Notes: generated by a model not told the origin, from the letters alone. 64,000 bases of DNA from Streptomyces sp. NBC_00683 (GCF_036226745.1 NZ_CP109013.1:3162001-3226000), one strand, 5' to 3'. Numbered from the stretch's first letter, positions 11,245 to 20,763 are shown. Program-made: numbers and translations.

Positions 11245-11410
11245 GGCGGTTCACCTCCATCAGTACGGTCGGGACGGGCAGCACACGTGGAGCCAGCAGG
11301 TTCATACCCACCGAGCGCTACGGATCATAACTATCCGTGCCAACGCATTGATCGGGGCACAGCAGCACGAGGGGCGCACGTGCGGCTCCCTCCGGGCTAG
11401 GTTCGGAGCC

Positions 11411-13531
11411 ATGACCTCGCAGAAGCTGTCCTTCGCCCGCCAGCACGCCCGGACCCAGCGGTTCACTCTGGGCGCACCCCGGGCCTTCACCGTCTCACCG
11501 GATGGGACGCGGGTGGTCTTCCTCCGCTCGGCGTCCGGCACGGACCGGGCCAACAGTCTCTGGGTGCTGGACCCGGGAACCGGCGAGGAGCGGATCGCCG
11601 CCGACCCCGAGGCCCTGCTGGGGGGTTCGGCGGAGAAGCTGTCGCCGCAGGAGCGGGCCAGGCGCGAACGGGTGCGGGAGGGATCGGCGGGCATCGTCGG
11701 CTACGCGGTGGACGATGCGGCCGAGTTGGCGGCGTTCGCCCTCTCCGGGAAGGTGTACGTGGCCGAGCTGCGGGCCGGCACGGCGCGCGCCCTGCCGGTT
11801 CCGGGCCCGGTGATCGACCCGCGTCCCTCCCCGGACGGCAGGCACATCGCCTATGTCACCCGCGGCGCACTGCGGGTCGTGGGCGCGGCGGGCGACGGGG
11901 ACCGTGCCGTCGCCGAGCCGGAGGACGCGCACACCTCGTACGGCCTCGCCGAGTTCGTGGCGGCGGAGGAGATGAGCCGCTACCGGGGCTTCTGGTGGTC
12001 GCCCGATTCGGACCGCCTGCTGGTCGCGCGGGCCGACGACAGCACCGTCCAGCGGTGGTGGATCGCCGACCCCGCACACCCGGGCAACAAGCCCTCGGAG
12101 GTCGGCTATCCGGCCGCGGGGACGCCCAATGCCGAGGTGCGGCTCTTCGTGATGAGCCTGGACGGGGCACGTACGGAGGTTGTCTGGGACCGGACCCGCT
12201 TCCCGTATCTGGCCCGGGTGCACTGGTCGTCCAACGGCGCCCCGCTGATCCTGGTGCAGGCCCGTGACCAGCGCAGTCAGCTGCATCTGGCCGTGGACAC
12301 GGAGAGCGGAACGACCCGTACGGTGCACGTCGACGAGGACGCGGTCTGGCTTGATCTTTTCGACGGTGTGCCCGCGTGGGCGCCGGACGGGCGGCTCGTG
12401 CGGATCGCGGACGAGGGCGGCGCGCGGGTGCTGTCGGTCGGCGACCGGCCGCTGACCGGGGCACAGCTGCACATCCAGTCGGTGCTGGACATCGGGGAGT
12501 CGGACATCCTGGTGTCGGCGACAGCGGGCGAGAAGGCGGCGGATCCGGAGACCGGGCAGAGCCATGTGTACCGGGTGAACGAGCTGGGCGTCGAGCGGGT
12601 CTCGGAAGGCGTGGGAGTGCACTCCGCGGTGCGCTCGGGCGGCGTGACGGTGCTGCTCTCGGCGTCCCTGGAGCACCCGGGAACGGTGGTGCGGGTCCTG
12701 CGGGACGGCAGGCGGACCGCCACCGTCGCCAGCCACGCCCAGGAGCCGGTGCTGACGGCCCGGGTGCAGCTGACGGAGGGGGGCGCACAGCGGATTCCGT
12801 GCGCCGTGCTGCTCCCCTCCGGCTACAAGGAGTCCGACGGCCCCCTTCCGGTCCTGATGGACCCGTACGGCGGCCCGCACGGCCGCCGGGTCGTCGCCGC
12901 GCACAATGCGCATCTCACGTCCCAGTGGTTCGCCGACCAGGGGTTCGCCGTGATCGTCGCGGACGGCCGCGGCGCGCCGGGACGCTCGCCCGGCTGGGAG
13001 AAGGCGATCAGGGACGACTTCGCCCTCACCCTGGACGACCAGATCGAGGCCCTGCACTCACTGGCCGGACGGTTCCCGCTGGATCTCTCAAAGGTGGCGA
13101 TGCGCGGCTGGTCCTACGGGGGCTACCTGTCGGCGCTCGCGGTGCTGCGGCGCCCCGATGTCTTCCATGCCGCTGTCGTGGGCGCCCCGGTGACGGACTG
13201 GCGGCTGTACGACACCCACTACACGGAGCGCTATCTCGGCGACCCCGCGGCGCAGCCCGAGGTGTACGCGTACAACTCCCTGGTGACGGACGAGGGGCTC
13301 TCCCGGCCCGCCGAGGAGGCGCGGCCGATGATGATCGTCCACGGTCTGGCCGACGACAACGTGGTCGTCGCCCATGCGCTGCGGCTGTCGTCGGCGCTGC
13401 TGTCGGCGGGCCGGCCCCACGAGGTGCTGCCGCTGAGCGGGGTGACGCACATGACCCCCCAGGAGCAGGTGGCGGAGAATCTGCTCCTGCTCCAGGTGGA
13501 CTTCCTCAGGCGGTCGCTGGGGCTGTCGTAG
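11411..13531 (+). CDS. S9-family (DPP-IV/prolyl oligopeptidase-like) serine peptidase
   Basis: A 706-residue cytoplasmic peptidase with no signal peptide. Residues ~20-450 form a beta-propeller like DPPIV_N, including the DPP-IV-type helix TSYGLAEFVAAEEMSRYRGFWWSPDS with the Glu-Glu pair that binds the peptide N-terminus. The C-terminal alpha/beta-hydrolase carries GWSYGGY (nucleophile S568), HGLADDNV (D648) and GVTHM (H680). The expected activity is removal of dipeptides from peptide N-termini. ATG 11411 with GGAG just upstream is preferred over in-frame upstream codons that precede the conserved start. Its 3' end is 3 bp from the converging gene at 13535. Placement near two peptide importers may be coincidental. 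Confidence 0.88.
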   Translation: MTSQKLSFARQHARTQRFTLGAPRAFTVSPDGTRVVFLRSASGTDRANSLWVLDPGTGEERIAADPEALLGGSAEKLSPQERARRERVREGSAGIVGYAVDDAAELAAFALSGKVYVAELRAGTARALPVPGPVIDPRPSPDGRHIAYVTRGALRVVGAAGDGDRAVAEPEDAHTSYGLAEFVAAEEMSRYRGFWWSPDSDRLLVARADDSTVQRWWIADPAHPGNKPSEVGYPAAGTPNAEVRLFVMSLDGARTEVVWDRTRFPYLARVHWSSNGAPLILVQARDQRSQLHLAVDTESGTTRTVHVDEDAVWLDLFDGVPAWAPDGRLVRIADEGGARVLSVGDRPLTGAQLHIQSVLDIGESDILVSATAGEKAADPETGQSHVYRVNELGVERVSEGVGVHSAVRSGGVTVLLSASLEHPGTVVRVLRDGRRTATVASHAQEPVLTARVQLTEGGAQRIPCAVLLPSGYKESDGPLPVLMDPYGGPHGRRVVAAHNAHLTSQWFADQGFAVIVADGRGAPGRSPGWEKAIRDDFALTLDDQIEALHSLAGRFPLDLSKVAMRGWSYGGYLSALAVLRRPDVFHAAVVGAPVTDWRLYDTHYTERYLGDPAAQPEVYAYNSLVTDEGLSRPAEEARPMMIVHGLADDNVVVAHALRLSSALLSAGRPHEVLPLSGVTHMTPQEQVAENLLLLQVDFLRRSLGLS

Positions 13532-13534
13532 GCG

Positions 13535-14656
13535 TCACCAGGCGGGCGGCGGGGACGAGGGCGGCGGAGGGCCGAATCCGCCGCCCGGGGGCGGCCCGTA
13601 GCCGGGGCCCGGGCCGGGCGGCTGCGCCTGGGGGTAGCCGTACCCCGGAGCGGGGCCCCGGCCGGGTCCCTGCGGGTATCCGTAGCCGTCGCCCGGCGGC
13701 GGGCCGTATCCGCCCGCTCCGTAGCTGTCGTAGCCCCTGCTGTCCCCGTCCGCGTCCTCGAAGCCTCTGCGGGACAGCGCGATCAGTCCTGCCGCCCCGG
13801 CGAAGGCGAGGAAGAATGACGTCAGCACGATGAGCTGGTACTCGGTCCCCAGGTCCCCGAAGCGGTCGAGCATCTCGTGGTGGACGGCCCGGGCGATCCC
13901 GAGGCCTCCGGAGAGCAGCAGGAACCCGGCGGCGATCATGCCGAACGGTCGGGCGTGGACGGCGTGGAAGAGCGCGGTGAACGCGACGACGAGGCAGAGC
14001 ACCGCGAGAGCCACCGTGCTCCAGCCGGGCGGCGCACTGGTCAGTTCGACCCGGACGGCGTCCCCGCCGATGAACCAGTCGGGATACACCGCGGACGGCA
14101 GCGTGACGAACTGGCGGATCTCCCAGGCGATCAGCACGGCGCCCGAGGCGCCGAGCACCAGGAAGGCGACGACCGCGGCTCCCTGGCCGGGCCGGGTGGG
14201 CCCCGGTTCGTAGAAGTCCGCGGACGGCCTGCGGCCCGCCGCCCCGGTGACGACGAGCGCGAGCCCGGCGGCCAGCGCGACGAAGGTACTGAGGAGGGCG
14301 CGGGTGCGCAGCTCGTCGCCGTAGCGCCCGTCCGTCCAGGAGGCGCCGGTGGTCCAGACGCCGGGCAGCCGCAGGGCGAGCGTGACCACGCCGGTGGCGA
14401 CGAGCGCGGAAGCGGCCACCGAGGAGCGCAGGGCGGCGATCGTGGCGAGGACGTACACGGCGAGGAGCACGATGTCGGACTGCGCCGTCGCCGGCAGCGA
14501 TTCCGGCCGTGCGTCGGTGTATCCGGCCCAGTAGCGAAGCAGGTCCAGCGGGTCGCCGGCCGCCCGGACGTCCCGCACGATCCAGCCCGCGACGATGACG
14601 CCCAGTACGGCGCACAGCACCGCACCGGTGATTCTGGCTCCCCGGGTGAGTATCAC
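13535..14656 (-). CDS. Polytopic membrane protein with Pro/Gly/Tyr-rich C-terminal tail
   Basis: A 373-residue protein starting at GTG 14656 (VILTRGARITGAVLCAVLGVIVAGWIV) with GGAG 13 nt upstream. About seven hydrophobic segments span residues ~10-300. Residues ~305-373 form a disordered tail of GYGYPQGPGRGPAPG and GPPPGGGFGPPP repeats, a style frequent in streptomycete membrane proteins. No catalytic motif was seen. The gene converges on the S9 peptidase with a 3-bp gap and no room for a terminator. Confidence 0.7.
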   Translation of the reverse strand: MILTRGARITGAVLCAVLGVIVAGWIVRDVRAAGDPLDLLRYWAGYTDARPESLPATAQSDIVLLAVYVLATIAALRSSVAASALVATGVVTLALRLPGVWTTGASWTDGRYGDELRTRALLSTFVALAAGLALVVTGAAGRRPSADFYEPGPTRPGQGAAVVAFLVLGASGAVLIAWEIRQFVTLPSAVYPDWFIGGDAVRVELTSAPPGWSTVALAVLCLVVAFTALFHAVHARPFGMIAAGFLLLSGGLGIARAVHHEMLDRFGDLGTEYQLIVLTSFFLAFAGAAGLIALSRRGFEDADGDSRGYDSYGAGGYGPPPGDGYGYPQGPGRGPAPGYGYPQAQPPGPGPGYGPPPGGGFGPPPPSSPPPAW

Positions 14657-14723
14657 CCCAGCGATACTCCACCGCGGTCCGCCGTTGAACAAGGGGACCT
14701 GTGGGGAAAGGCGGGGAACGGGA

Positions 14724-14761
14724 AACCGGCCGGGGCGACGTGATGAGCACCCCGGCCGGTT
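14724..14761 (-). terminator. Terminator after the first peptide-importer operon
   Basis: AACCGGCCGGGG (14724-14735) pairs with CCCCGGCCGGTT (14750-14761), a 12-bp stem with a 14-nt loop. On the minus strand it is followed by TTTCCC, beyond the end of the ATPase gene at 14864 and before the membrane protein gene starting at 14656. Confidence 0.7.
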
Positions 14762-14863
14762 CACGGCACCCGCACGGCCGTACGTTCTTCATGGTGGTGC
14801 GTTCGTATATCGGTGCGGCGACAGTCAAGTTGCCTCTGTGTTAACGAATGTGATGCCCTTTTA

Positions 14864-16060
14864 TCATTTCTTTTCTCCCGGATCGTCCTTGCGCAGGGAC
14901 GGCGGCGCGTCCTCCGGTTCGGGGGTCTCCAGGATCCCCTCCGGCGGTACCACCTGCTTCTCCTCGGCGAAGTGGCAGGCCGAGTCGTGCCTGGCCGGTG
15001 TGTCCGTCTCCCGGAAGACCGCGGGGACGGCCAGCAGAGGCACCTCCAGCTCGCACCGCTCCTGCGCCTTCCAGCAGCGCGTACGGAAGCGGCAGCCCGA
15101 CGGGATGTTCGCCGGGGACGGGACGTCGCCGTGCAGGATGATCCGCTCGCGGTACTCGCGGGCCGTGGGGTCCGGCACCGGAACGGCGGACAGCAGCGCC
15201 TGCGTGTACGGGTGCGTGGGGTGGTCGTAGATCTCCTCGTCCGTACCGATCTCGACGATCCGGCCGAGGTACATGACGCCGACCCGGTCCGAGATGTGCC
15301 GGACGATCGACAGGTCGTGCGCGATGAACAGGAAGCTCAGGCTGAACTCCGCCTGCAGCCGGTCGAGAAGGTTGACCACCTGGGCCTGGACCGACACGTC
15401 GAGTGCGGAGACCGGCTCGTCGGCGACGATGATCTCCGGGTTGAGCGCGAGGCCGCGGGCGATGCCGATGCGCTGGCGCTGGCCGCCGGAGAACTGGTGC
15501 GGGTACCGGTTGATGTACTCCGGGTTCAGACCGACCACGTCGAGCAGGTCCTGCACCTTCTGGCGCCGGCTCCCCTTGGGCGCCACCTCGGGGTGGATCT
15601 CGTACGGCTCCCCGATGATGTCGCCGACCGTCATGCGCGGGTTCAGCGAGGTGTACGGGTCCTGGAACACCATCTGGATGTTGCGGCGCACGGCCTTCAG
15701 CGCACGGCCCGACATCTTGGTGACGTCCTCGCCCTTGTACCGGATGGAGCCCCCGGTGGGCGGCTCCAGGTGCACCAGCATCTTGGCGACGGTCGACTTG
15801 CCGCAGCCGGACTCGCCCACGATGCCGAGCGTCTCGCCCGCCGCCAGATCGAAGTCGACCCCGTCGACGGCCTTGACCGCCCCGATCTGCTTCTTGAAGA
15901 GGATGCCCCGGGTGAGCGGGTAGTGCTTGACCAGGCCGCGCACCTCCAGGATCGGGTCGCCCTCCGCGTACGGCCGCGCAGGACCGCTCTCGCGTACCTC
16001 GGAGACCAGGGTGGAGCCCCCGGCGGTGACGCCCCTACGGCTCGGGTCCTCAGCGTGCAT
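14864..16060 (-). CDS. Oligopeptide ABC importer ATPase, OppF/DppF type (copy 1)
   Basis: A 398-residue ATPase. Walker A is GESGCGKST, the Q-loop lies in FQDPYTSLNPRM, the signature is FSGGQRQRIGIAR, Walker B is EIIVADEP and the H-loop is FIAHDLS. The C-terminal oligopeptide-transporter extension GCRFRTRCWKAQERC...HDSACHF carries the cysteine pattern (CxxxxxC...C) that in this family can bind a [4Fe-4S] cluster. The LVKHYPLTRGILFKKQIGAVKAVDG entry is typical of OppF rather than OppD. It overlaps the upstream OppD-type gene by 11 bp with GGAAGGAG before its ATG. It is the last gene of a five-gene importer and about 80% similar by eye to 20819-21961. Confidence 0.93.
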   Translation of the reverse strand: MHAEDPSRRGVTAGGSTLVSEVRESGPARPYAEGDPILEVRGLVKHYPLTRGILFKKQIGAVKAVDGVDFDLAAGETLGIVGESGCGKSTVAKMLVHLEPPTGGSIRYKGEDVTKMSGRALKAVRRNIQMVFQDPYTSLNPRMTVGDIIGEPYEIHPEVAPKGSRRQKVQDLLDVVGLNPEYINRYPHQFSGGQRQRIGIARGLALNPEIIVADEPVSALDVSVQAQVVNLLDRLQAEFSLSFLFIAHDLSIVRHISDRVGVMYLGRIVEIGTDEEIYDHPTHPYTQALLSAVPVPDPTAREYRERIILHGDVPSPANIPSGCRFRTRCWKAQERCELEVPLLAVPAVFRETDTPARHDSACHFAEEKQVVPPEGILETPEPEDAPPSLRKDDPGEKK

Positions 16061-17027
16061 CGAGCGTCTCCTTCCAGAAGTGGCAGGCGCTCCGGCGGCT
16101 CTCGTCCACGGTGTACAGCGGCGGGACGTCCGTACGGCACACGGCCTGGGCCATCGGGCAGCGCGGGTGGAAGGCGCAGCCGGGCGGGATGTGCAGCAGG
16201 TTGGGCGGCAGCCCCTTGATCGCGTACAGGTCCTGGCCCTTCTGGTCCAGGCGCGGGATCGACCGGAGGAGGCCCTTGGTGTACGGGTGGGCGGGTGCCT
16301 TGTAGATCTCGTGGACGGGCGAGGTCTCGACGATCCGGCCCGCGTACATCACGGCGATCTTGTCGGCGACGTCGGCCACCACACCGAGGTCGTGGGTGAT
16401 GAGGATCAGCCCCATGTTCAGCTCGCGCTGCAGTTCGGCGAGCAGCTCCATCACCTGGGCCTGGACCGTCACGTCCAGGGCGGTGGTCGGCTCGTCGGCG
16501 ATGATCAGCGAGGGTTCCAGTGCCATCGCCATGGCGATCATGATGCGCTGGCGCATGCCGCCGGAGAACTGGTGCGGGAAGTTCCCGACCCGCTCCTTGG
16601 CGGCCGGGATACGCACCCGGTCCATCAGCTCGATGGACTTGGCCTTCGCGTCCTTGCGGGACATCCCGCGGTGCACGACGAACATCTCGCCCAGTTGCTG
16701 CCCCACGCTCAGCACCGGGTTCAGCGAGGACAGCGCGTCCTGGAAGATCATGGCCATCTCCTGGCCGCGGACCCTGCGCCGTTCCTCGCCCTTGAGCTTC
16801 AGCAGGTCGCGGTCCTTGAAGAGGATCTCGCCCCCGCTGATCTTCCCGGGCGGCATGTCGAGGATGCCCATGATCGCCTGGGCGGTGACCGACTTGCCCG
16901 AGCCGGACTCACCGAGGACGGCGAGCGTCTCGCCCTCGGCCACCGAGTAGTTGACCCCGTTGACGGCCTTGGCCACCCCCTCGCGGGTGTGGAACTCCAC
17001 GTGCAGATCGCGCACTTCGAGCAACAT
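16050..17027 (-). CDS. Oligopeptide ABC importer ATPase, OppD/DppD type (copy 1)
   Basis: A 325-residue ATPase starting at ATG 17027 ([12 protein letters not shown]) with GAGGAG upstream. Walker A is GESGSGKSV, the Q-loop region [11 protein letters not shown], the signature [13 protein letters not shown], Walker [13 protein letters not shown] and the H-loop LITHDLG. The C-terminal Opp extension GCAFHPRCPMAQAVC...RRSACHF includes the conserved cysteines. It pairs with the OppF-type protein as the heterodimeric motor of the importer. Its stop overlaps the next ATG by 11 bp, and the upstream permease gene ends 14 bp before it. Confidence 0.93.
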   Translation of the reverse strand: MLLEVRDLHVEFHTREGVAKAVNGVNYSVAEGETLAVLGESGSGKSVTAQAIMGILDMPPGKISGGEILFKDRDLLKLKGEERRRVRGQEMAMIFQDALSSLNPVLSVGQQLGEMFVVHRGMSRKDAKAKSIELMDRVRIPAAKERVGNFPHQFSGGMRQRIMIAMAMALEPSLIIADEPTTALDVTVQAQVMELLAELQRELNMGLILITHDLGVVADVADKIAVMYAGRIVETSPVHEIYKAPAHPYTKGLLRSIPRLDQKGQDLYAIKGLPPNLLHIPPGCAFHPRCPMAQAVCRTDVPPLYTVDESRRSACHFWKETLDAR

Positions 17028-17040
17028 GGCAGCGGGCTCC

Positions 17041-18021
17041 TCAGCGCAGCTTGGGGTCGAGGGCGTCGCGCACCGCGTCGCCGAGCATGATGAAGGCGAG
17101 CACCGTGATCGCCAGCGCACCGGCGGGCCAGAGCAGCATGTGCGGCGCGTTGCGGACGTACTGGGAGGCGGCGGAGATGTCGATGCCCCAGGAGACGGCC
17201 GGCGGTTTCAGGCCCACGCCCAGGTACGAGAGGGTCGCCTCCAGCGAGATGTACGTACCCAGCGCGATCGTCGCGACGACGATCACCGGGGCGATGGCGT
17301 TGGGGGTGATGTGGCGCAGCATCATCCGCGAGTTGGAGGCGCCCAGGGCCCGCGCCGCCTGGACGTAGTCGTTCTGTTTGGCGGTGATGACGGAGCCTCG
17401 TGCGATGCGGGCGATCTGGGGCCAGCCCAGGAGCACGATGAAGCCGATCACGGGCCAGACGGTGGAGCTGGTGACCACGGAGAGGAAGACCAGGCCGCCG
17501 AGGACGACGGGGATGCCGAAGAAGACGTCCGTGATGCGGGAGAGGACGGCGTCGCCCTTGCCTCCGTAGAAGCCGGCGAGGCCGCCCAGCACACCGCCGA
17601 GCAGGGAGACGCCGAGCGTGGAGCAGACGCCGACGGTGACCGAGGTCCGCGCCCCGTAGACGGTACGGGTGTAGACGTCGCAGCCCTGTCCGTCGAAGCC
17701 GAAGGGGTGACCGGGCTGGGAGCCCTCCTGGGCCTTGCTCAGATCGCAGTCGAGCGGGTCCTGGTCGGTGATGAGCGACGGCCAGATCGAGATGATCACC
17801 AGGAAGAGGATGATCAGCCCGGAGATGATGAAGACCGGGTTGCGGCGCAGATCCCGCCAGGCGTCGGACCACAGGCTGCGCGGCTTGCCGGCGGGGCCGG
17901 TCCCCTCCGGGCCGCCGGGCGTCTTCTCCAGGGTGGTGCCCTCGTCCACCGCCAGGTCCATCGCACCGCCGGCCCCGGCCCCCGAGATCGCTTCGTCGAA
18001 CGGCTGCTGCGGCTCAGGCAT
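17041..18021 (-). CDS. Oligopeptide ABC importer permease, OppC/DppC type (copy 1)
   Basis: A 326-residue permease. It has a long acidic/Gly cytoplasmic start, then the OppC N-terminal helix (NPVFIISGLIILFLVIISIWPSLI) and five further membrane helices. The EAA loop reads GWPQIARIARGSVITAKQNDYVQAARALGAS, followed by PNAIAPVIV. The short extracellular insert CDLSKAQEGSQPGHPFGFDGQGCDVYTRTVYGARTS contains paired cysteines. The ATG overlaps the upstream permease stop by 8 bp. The other importer copy (23024-23968) has the same architecture. Confidence 0.92.
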   Translation of the reverse strand: MPEPQQPFDEAISGAGAGGAMDLAVDEGTTLEKTPGGPEGTGPAGKPRSLWSDAWRDLRRNPVFIISGLIILFLVIISIWPSLITDQDPLDCDLSKAQEGSQPGHPFGFDGQGCDVYTRTVYGARTSVTVGVCSTLGVSLLGGVLGGLAGFYGGKGDAVLSRITDVFFGIPVVLGGLVFLSVVTSSTVWPVIGFIVLLGWPQIARIARGSVITAKQNDYVQAARALGASNSRMMLRHITPNAIAPVIVVATIALGTYISLEATLSYLGVGLKPPAVSWGIDISAASQYVRNAPHMLLWPAGALAITVLAFIMLGDAVRDALDPKLR

Positions 18022-18937
18022 AGCGGATCCTCGGGTCGAGTACGGCGTACAGGAGGTCGACGATCAGGTTCGCCGCGAGGAAGACGAGGACCAGCACGGT
18101 GACGAACCCGACGACGGTCTGCGTGTTCTGGCGCAGGATGCCCTGGTAGAGCTGGTAGCCGACTCCGTGGATGTTGAAGATGCGCTCGGTGACGATGGCC
18201 CCGCCCATCAGGGCGCCCACGTCCGTACCGATGAAGGTGACGACGGGGATGAGGGAGTTGCGCAGCAGGTGCCTGACCACGACCCGGCGCCGGGGAAGAC
18301 CCTTGGCCACGGCGGTACGGACGTAGTCGGAGCGGGCGTTCTCGGCGATCGAGGTCCGGGTGAGGCGGGTGACGTAGGCCAGGGACACGGAGGCCAGCAC
18401 GAGGCCGGGGACGATGAGTTCGTCGAGCGGCGCCTCGGGGGAGACGGACGGTTTGATGATCCCCCACTCCACACCGAGGAGGAGCTGGAGCAGCAGGCCG
18501 GTGACGAAGGTGGGTACGGCGATGACGACCAGGGTCAGGATGAGTACCCCGGTGTCGACGGGCCTTCCGCGGTGGAGTCCGGTCACGACGCCGAGGCTGA
18601 TGCCGATGACGATCTCGAACACGATCGCGACGATGGTGAGCCGGATGGTGATGGGGAAGGCGCTGGCCATCAGCTCCGTGACCTCCTGCCCGTTGAACGC
18701 GGTGCCGAAGTCCCCGGTGAAGATGTGGCCCATGTAGGTCAGGTATTGCTGCCAGACCGGCTTGTCGAGACCGAATTCGGTGCGCAGCTGGGCGGCGGTC
18801 GCGGGGTCGCACTGGCGGTCGCCGCAGAGGCCCGCGATGGGGTCGCCCATCACGTTCACCATGAGGAAGATCAACAGCGTGGTGCCGAAGAAGACCGGGA
18901 TCATCTGCAGCAGCCGCCGGATCACATAACGTCCCAT
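18014..18937 (-). CDS. Oligopeptide ABC importer permease, OppB/DppB type (copy 1)
   Basis: A 307-residue six-helix permease beginning MGRYVIRRLLQMIPVFFGTTLLIFLMVNVMGDPI, a textbook OppB start. The EAA motif region is LTRTSIAENARSDYVRTAVAKGLPRRRVV, and the protein ends LLYAVLDPRIRYA. A cysteine pair in IAGLCGDRQCDPAT lies in the first extracellular loop, as in the partner OppC. The gene follows the binding-protein gene after an 88-bp gap that holds a strong hairpin. Confidence 0.92.
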   Translation of the reverse strand: MGRYVIRRLLQMIPVFFGTTLLIFLMVNVMGDPIAGLCGDRQCDPATAAQLRTEFGLDKPVWQQYLTYMGHIFTGDFGTAFNGQEVTELMASAFPITIRLTIVAIVFEIVIGISLGVVTGLHRGRPVDTGVLILTLVVIAVPTFVTGLLLQLLLGVEWGIIKPSVSPEAPLDELIVPGLVLASVSLAYVTRLTRTSIAENARSDYVRTAVAKGLPRRRVVVRHLLRNSLIPVVTFIGTDVGALMGGAIVTERIFNIHGVGYQLYQGILRQNTQTVVGFVTVLVLVFLAANLIVDLLYAVLDPRIRYA

Positions 18938-18980
18938 GAAGGGCTCCGGGGGTCGGGGCGAACAGCGGAGGGACCGGGAA

Positions 18981-19020
18981 GCCGGGCGGCCGGCGCGGTG
19001 GTCCGCACCGGCCGCCCGGC
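18981..19020 (-). terminator. Intra-operon hairpin between binding-protein and permease genes (copy 1)
   Basis: GCCGGGCGGCCGG (18981-18993) pairs with CCGGCCGCCCGGC (19008-19020), and GCGG/CCGC extends the stem inside, giving about 17 bp. It starts right after the lipoprotein stop. In importer operons such structures usually stabilise or partly terminate the binding-protein mRNA, giving excess binding protein over permease. That role is inferred here. Confidence 0.6.
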
Positions 19021-19025
19021 TCGGG

Positions 19026-20657
19026 TCACTTGACCTTGATCTGGTCGTACACCGGGACGCTGAAGACGTTCAGGGCGACGTTCTCCACCCGGTCCGAGTA
19101 GCCGGCGCTGCCGTTCTGGTACCAGAGCGGGATCACGGGCATCTGTTCGGCGAGGATCTTCTCCGCGTCCTGGAAGGTGCTGACGGCCGTGGCCTTGTCG
19201 GTCTCGGCGTTCGCCTTGTTGACCAGGCCGTCGAACTCCTCGTTGCTCCACTTGCCGTCGTTGGACGGGGCGTTGGTGTAGTAGAGCGGCTGGAGGAAGT
19301 TCTGGATGAGCGGGTAGTCCATCTGCCAGCCCGCGCGCCAGGCGCCGGTCAGCTTCTGGGTGGACACCTGGCTGCGGAAGTCGGCGAACGTGCCGACCGG
19401 GCTGCCGACACAGGCCTCGTTGTTGCCCATGACGTTGTTGATGCTGTTGCAGACCGCGTCGACCCATTCCTTGTGGGAGCCCGTGTCCGCGTTGTACGAG
19501 ATCTTGAGCTGGCCGCCGGGGATGCCTCCGCCGTCCTCGATCAGCTTCTTGGCCTCGGCCTTGTTGTACTCGCACGGGTCGCCGCACAGGCCTTCCTTGA
19601 AGCCGCCGTCCTCGCCGAGGACCGGGGAGGTCCAGTCGGAGGCGGGGGTGCGGGTCTTCTGGAAGATCTGGTCGGTGATCTGCTCCCGGTTGATGGCCAT
19701 CGACAGGCCCTGGCGGACCTTGACCGCGTCCGGCGTGTTCCACGCCTTCACGTAGAACGGGAAGGCGAGCGTCTGGATGATGCCGGCCGGGGTGTTGATG
19801 TACCGGTCCCCCAGGTCCGCCTCGACGTTCTTGAGCTGCGAGGCGGGCACGTCGTCGACCAGGTCGAGGTTGCCGGCCGTCAGGTCGGTGTAGGCGGTGT
19901 TGTTGTCGGTGTAGACCTTGAGGTCGATGCCGCCGTTCTGCGCCTTGTCCGTGCCGGGGTAGTCGTCCCACCGGCGCAGGTTCATCGAGGAGCCCTTGGC
20001 GTACGAGTCGACGGTGTACGGACCGTTGCCGACGGGCTTGGAGAGCCACGCGTCGTGGTCCGAGTAGAAGGTCTTGGGCAGCGGTACGAAGGCCGCGTAG
20101 CCGAGGGTGTCGGGCCAGAGCGAGAACTTCTGGGACAGCTTGACCGTGAAGGTCGTCCCGTTGACCACCTTGAGGCCGGAGAGGGTGTCGGTGGTGGCCT
20201 TGCCCGTCTCGGGGTGGGCCGCGTCGTAGCCGTCGATGTAGGCGAAGAAGTACGCGTTCTTCTGGTTGTTCTTCAGCGCCGCGCCGTAGTTCCAGGCATC
20301 GACGAACGACTGTGCGGTGACCTTCTCGCCGTTGCTGAAGGTCCAGTTGTCCTTGATGGTGATGGTGAAGTTCTGCGAGTCGGTGGACTCGATCTTCTCG
20401 GCGATCTCGTTCTCGGCCTCGCCGGTCTTGGGGTCGTACCGCACGAGCCCGCGGAAGAGCATGTCGAGGACCTTGCCGCCCTGCACCTCGTTGGTGTTGG
20501 CCGGCTCCAGCGGGTTCTGCGGGTCGCCCCAGGAGGAGCTCACGATCCCGTCCGCGCCGCCACCGCCACCGCTGTCGTCCCCGCCGCCGCAGGCGGTCGC
20601 TGCCAGGGCGACGGCGACCGCGCATGCGGCCCACCTGGCGTGTGTGGCTCCGCGCAT
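19026..20657 (-). CDS. Peptide-binding lipoprotein of ABC importer (SBP family 5, copy 1)
   Basis: A 543-residue lipoprotein with signal MRGATHARWAACAVAVALAATAC; lipobox LAATAC places the lipidated cysteine at residue 23, followed by a Gly/Asp/Ser tether. The body is a family-5 solute-binding protein (IEKIESTDSQNFTITIKDNWTFSNGEKVTAQSFVDAWNY, then NGPYTVDSY and VRQGLSMAINREQI). Four cysteines (GLCGDPC; VCNS and EACVG) may form disulphides. AGGAGG precedes the ATG. It is the first gene of the operon and would deliver oligopeptides to the 14864-18937 complex. It is clearly paralogous to 25010-26635. Confidence 0.92.
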   Translation of the reverse strand: MRGATHARWAACAVAVALAATACGGGDDSGGGGGADGIVSSSWGDPQNPLEPANTNEVQGGKVLDMLFRGLVRYDPKTGEAENEIAEKIESTDSQNFTITIKDNWTFSNGEKVTAQSFVDAWNYGAALKNNQKNAYFFAYIDGYDAAHPETGKATTDTLSGLKVVNGTTFTVKLSQKFSLWPDTLGYAAFVPLPKTFYSDHDAWLSKPVGNGPYTVDSYAKGSSMNLRRWDDYPGTDKAQNGGIDLKVYTDNNTAYTDLTAGNLDLVDDVPASQLKNVEADLGDRYINTPAGIIQTLAFPFYVKAWNTPDAVKVRQGLSMAINREQITDQIFQKTRTPASDWTSPVLGEDGGFKEGLCGDPCEYNKAEAKKLIEDGGGIPGGQLKISYNADTGSHKEWVDAVCNSINNVMGNNEACVGSPVGTFADFRSQVSTQKLTGAWRAGWQMDYPLIQNFLQPLYYTNAPSNDGKWSNEEFDGLVNKANAETDKATAVSTFQDAEKILAEQMPVIPLWYQNGSAGYSDRVENVALNVFSVPVYDQIKVK

Positions 20658-20693
20658 GGAGTGCCTCCTAGGGTTCCCGTGAGTAGCTCAATG

Positions 20694-20713
20694 CCTCATA
20701 TCACCTCATATGA
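20694..20713. repeat. Two 10-bp direct repeats upstream of the first peptide-importer operon
   Basis: CCTCATATCA and CCTCATATGA lie in tandem with 10-bp phasing, 37 bp upstream of the lipoprotein start. Repeats on one face of the helix suggest a regulator site near the promoter; no known factor was recognised. Confidence 0.4.
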
Positions 20714-20763
20714 CACTGCGTCGCATGTTCATGTCCGCCGTACGGGGACCGGCCCGAACACAC

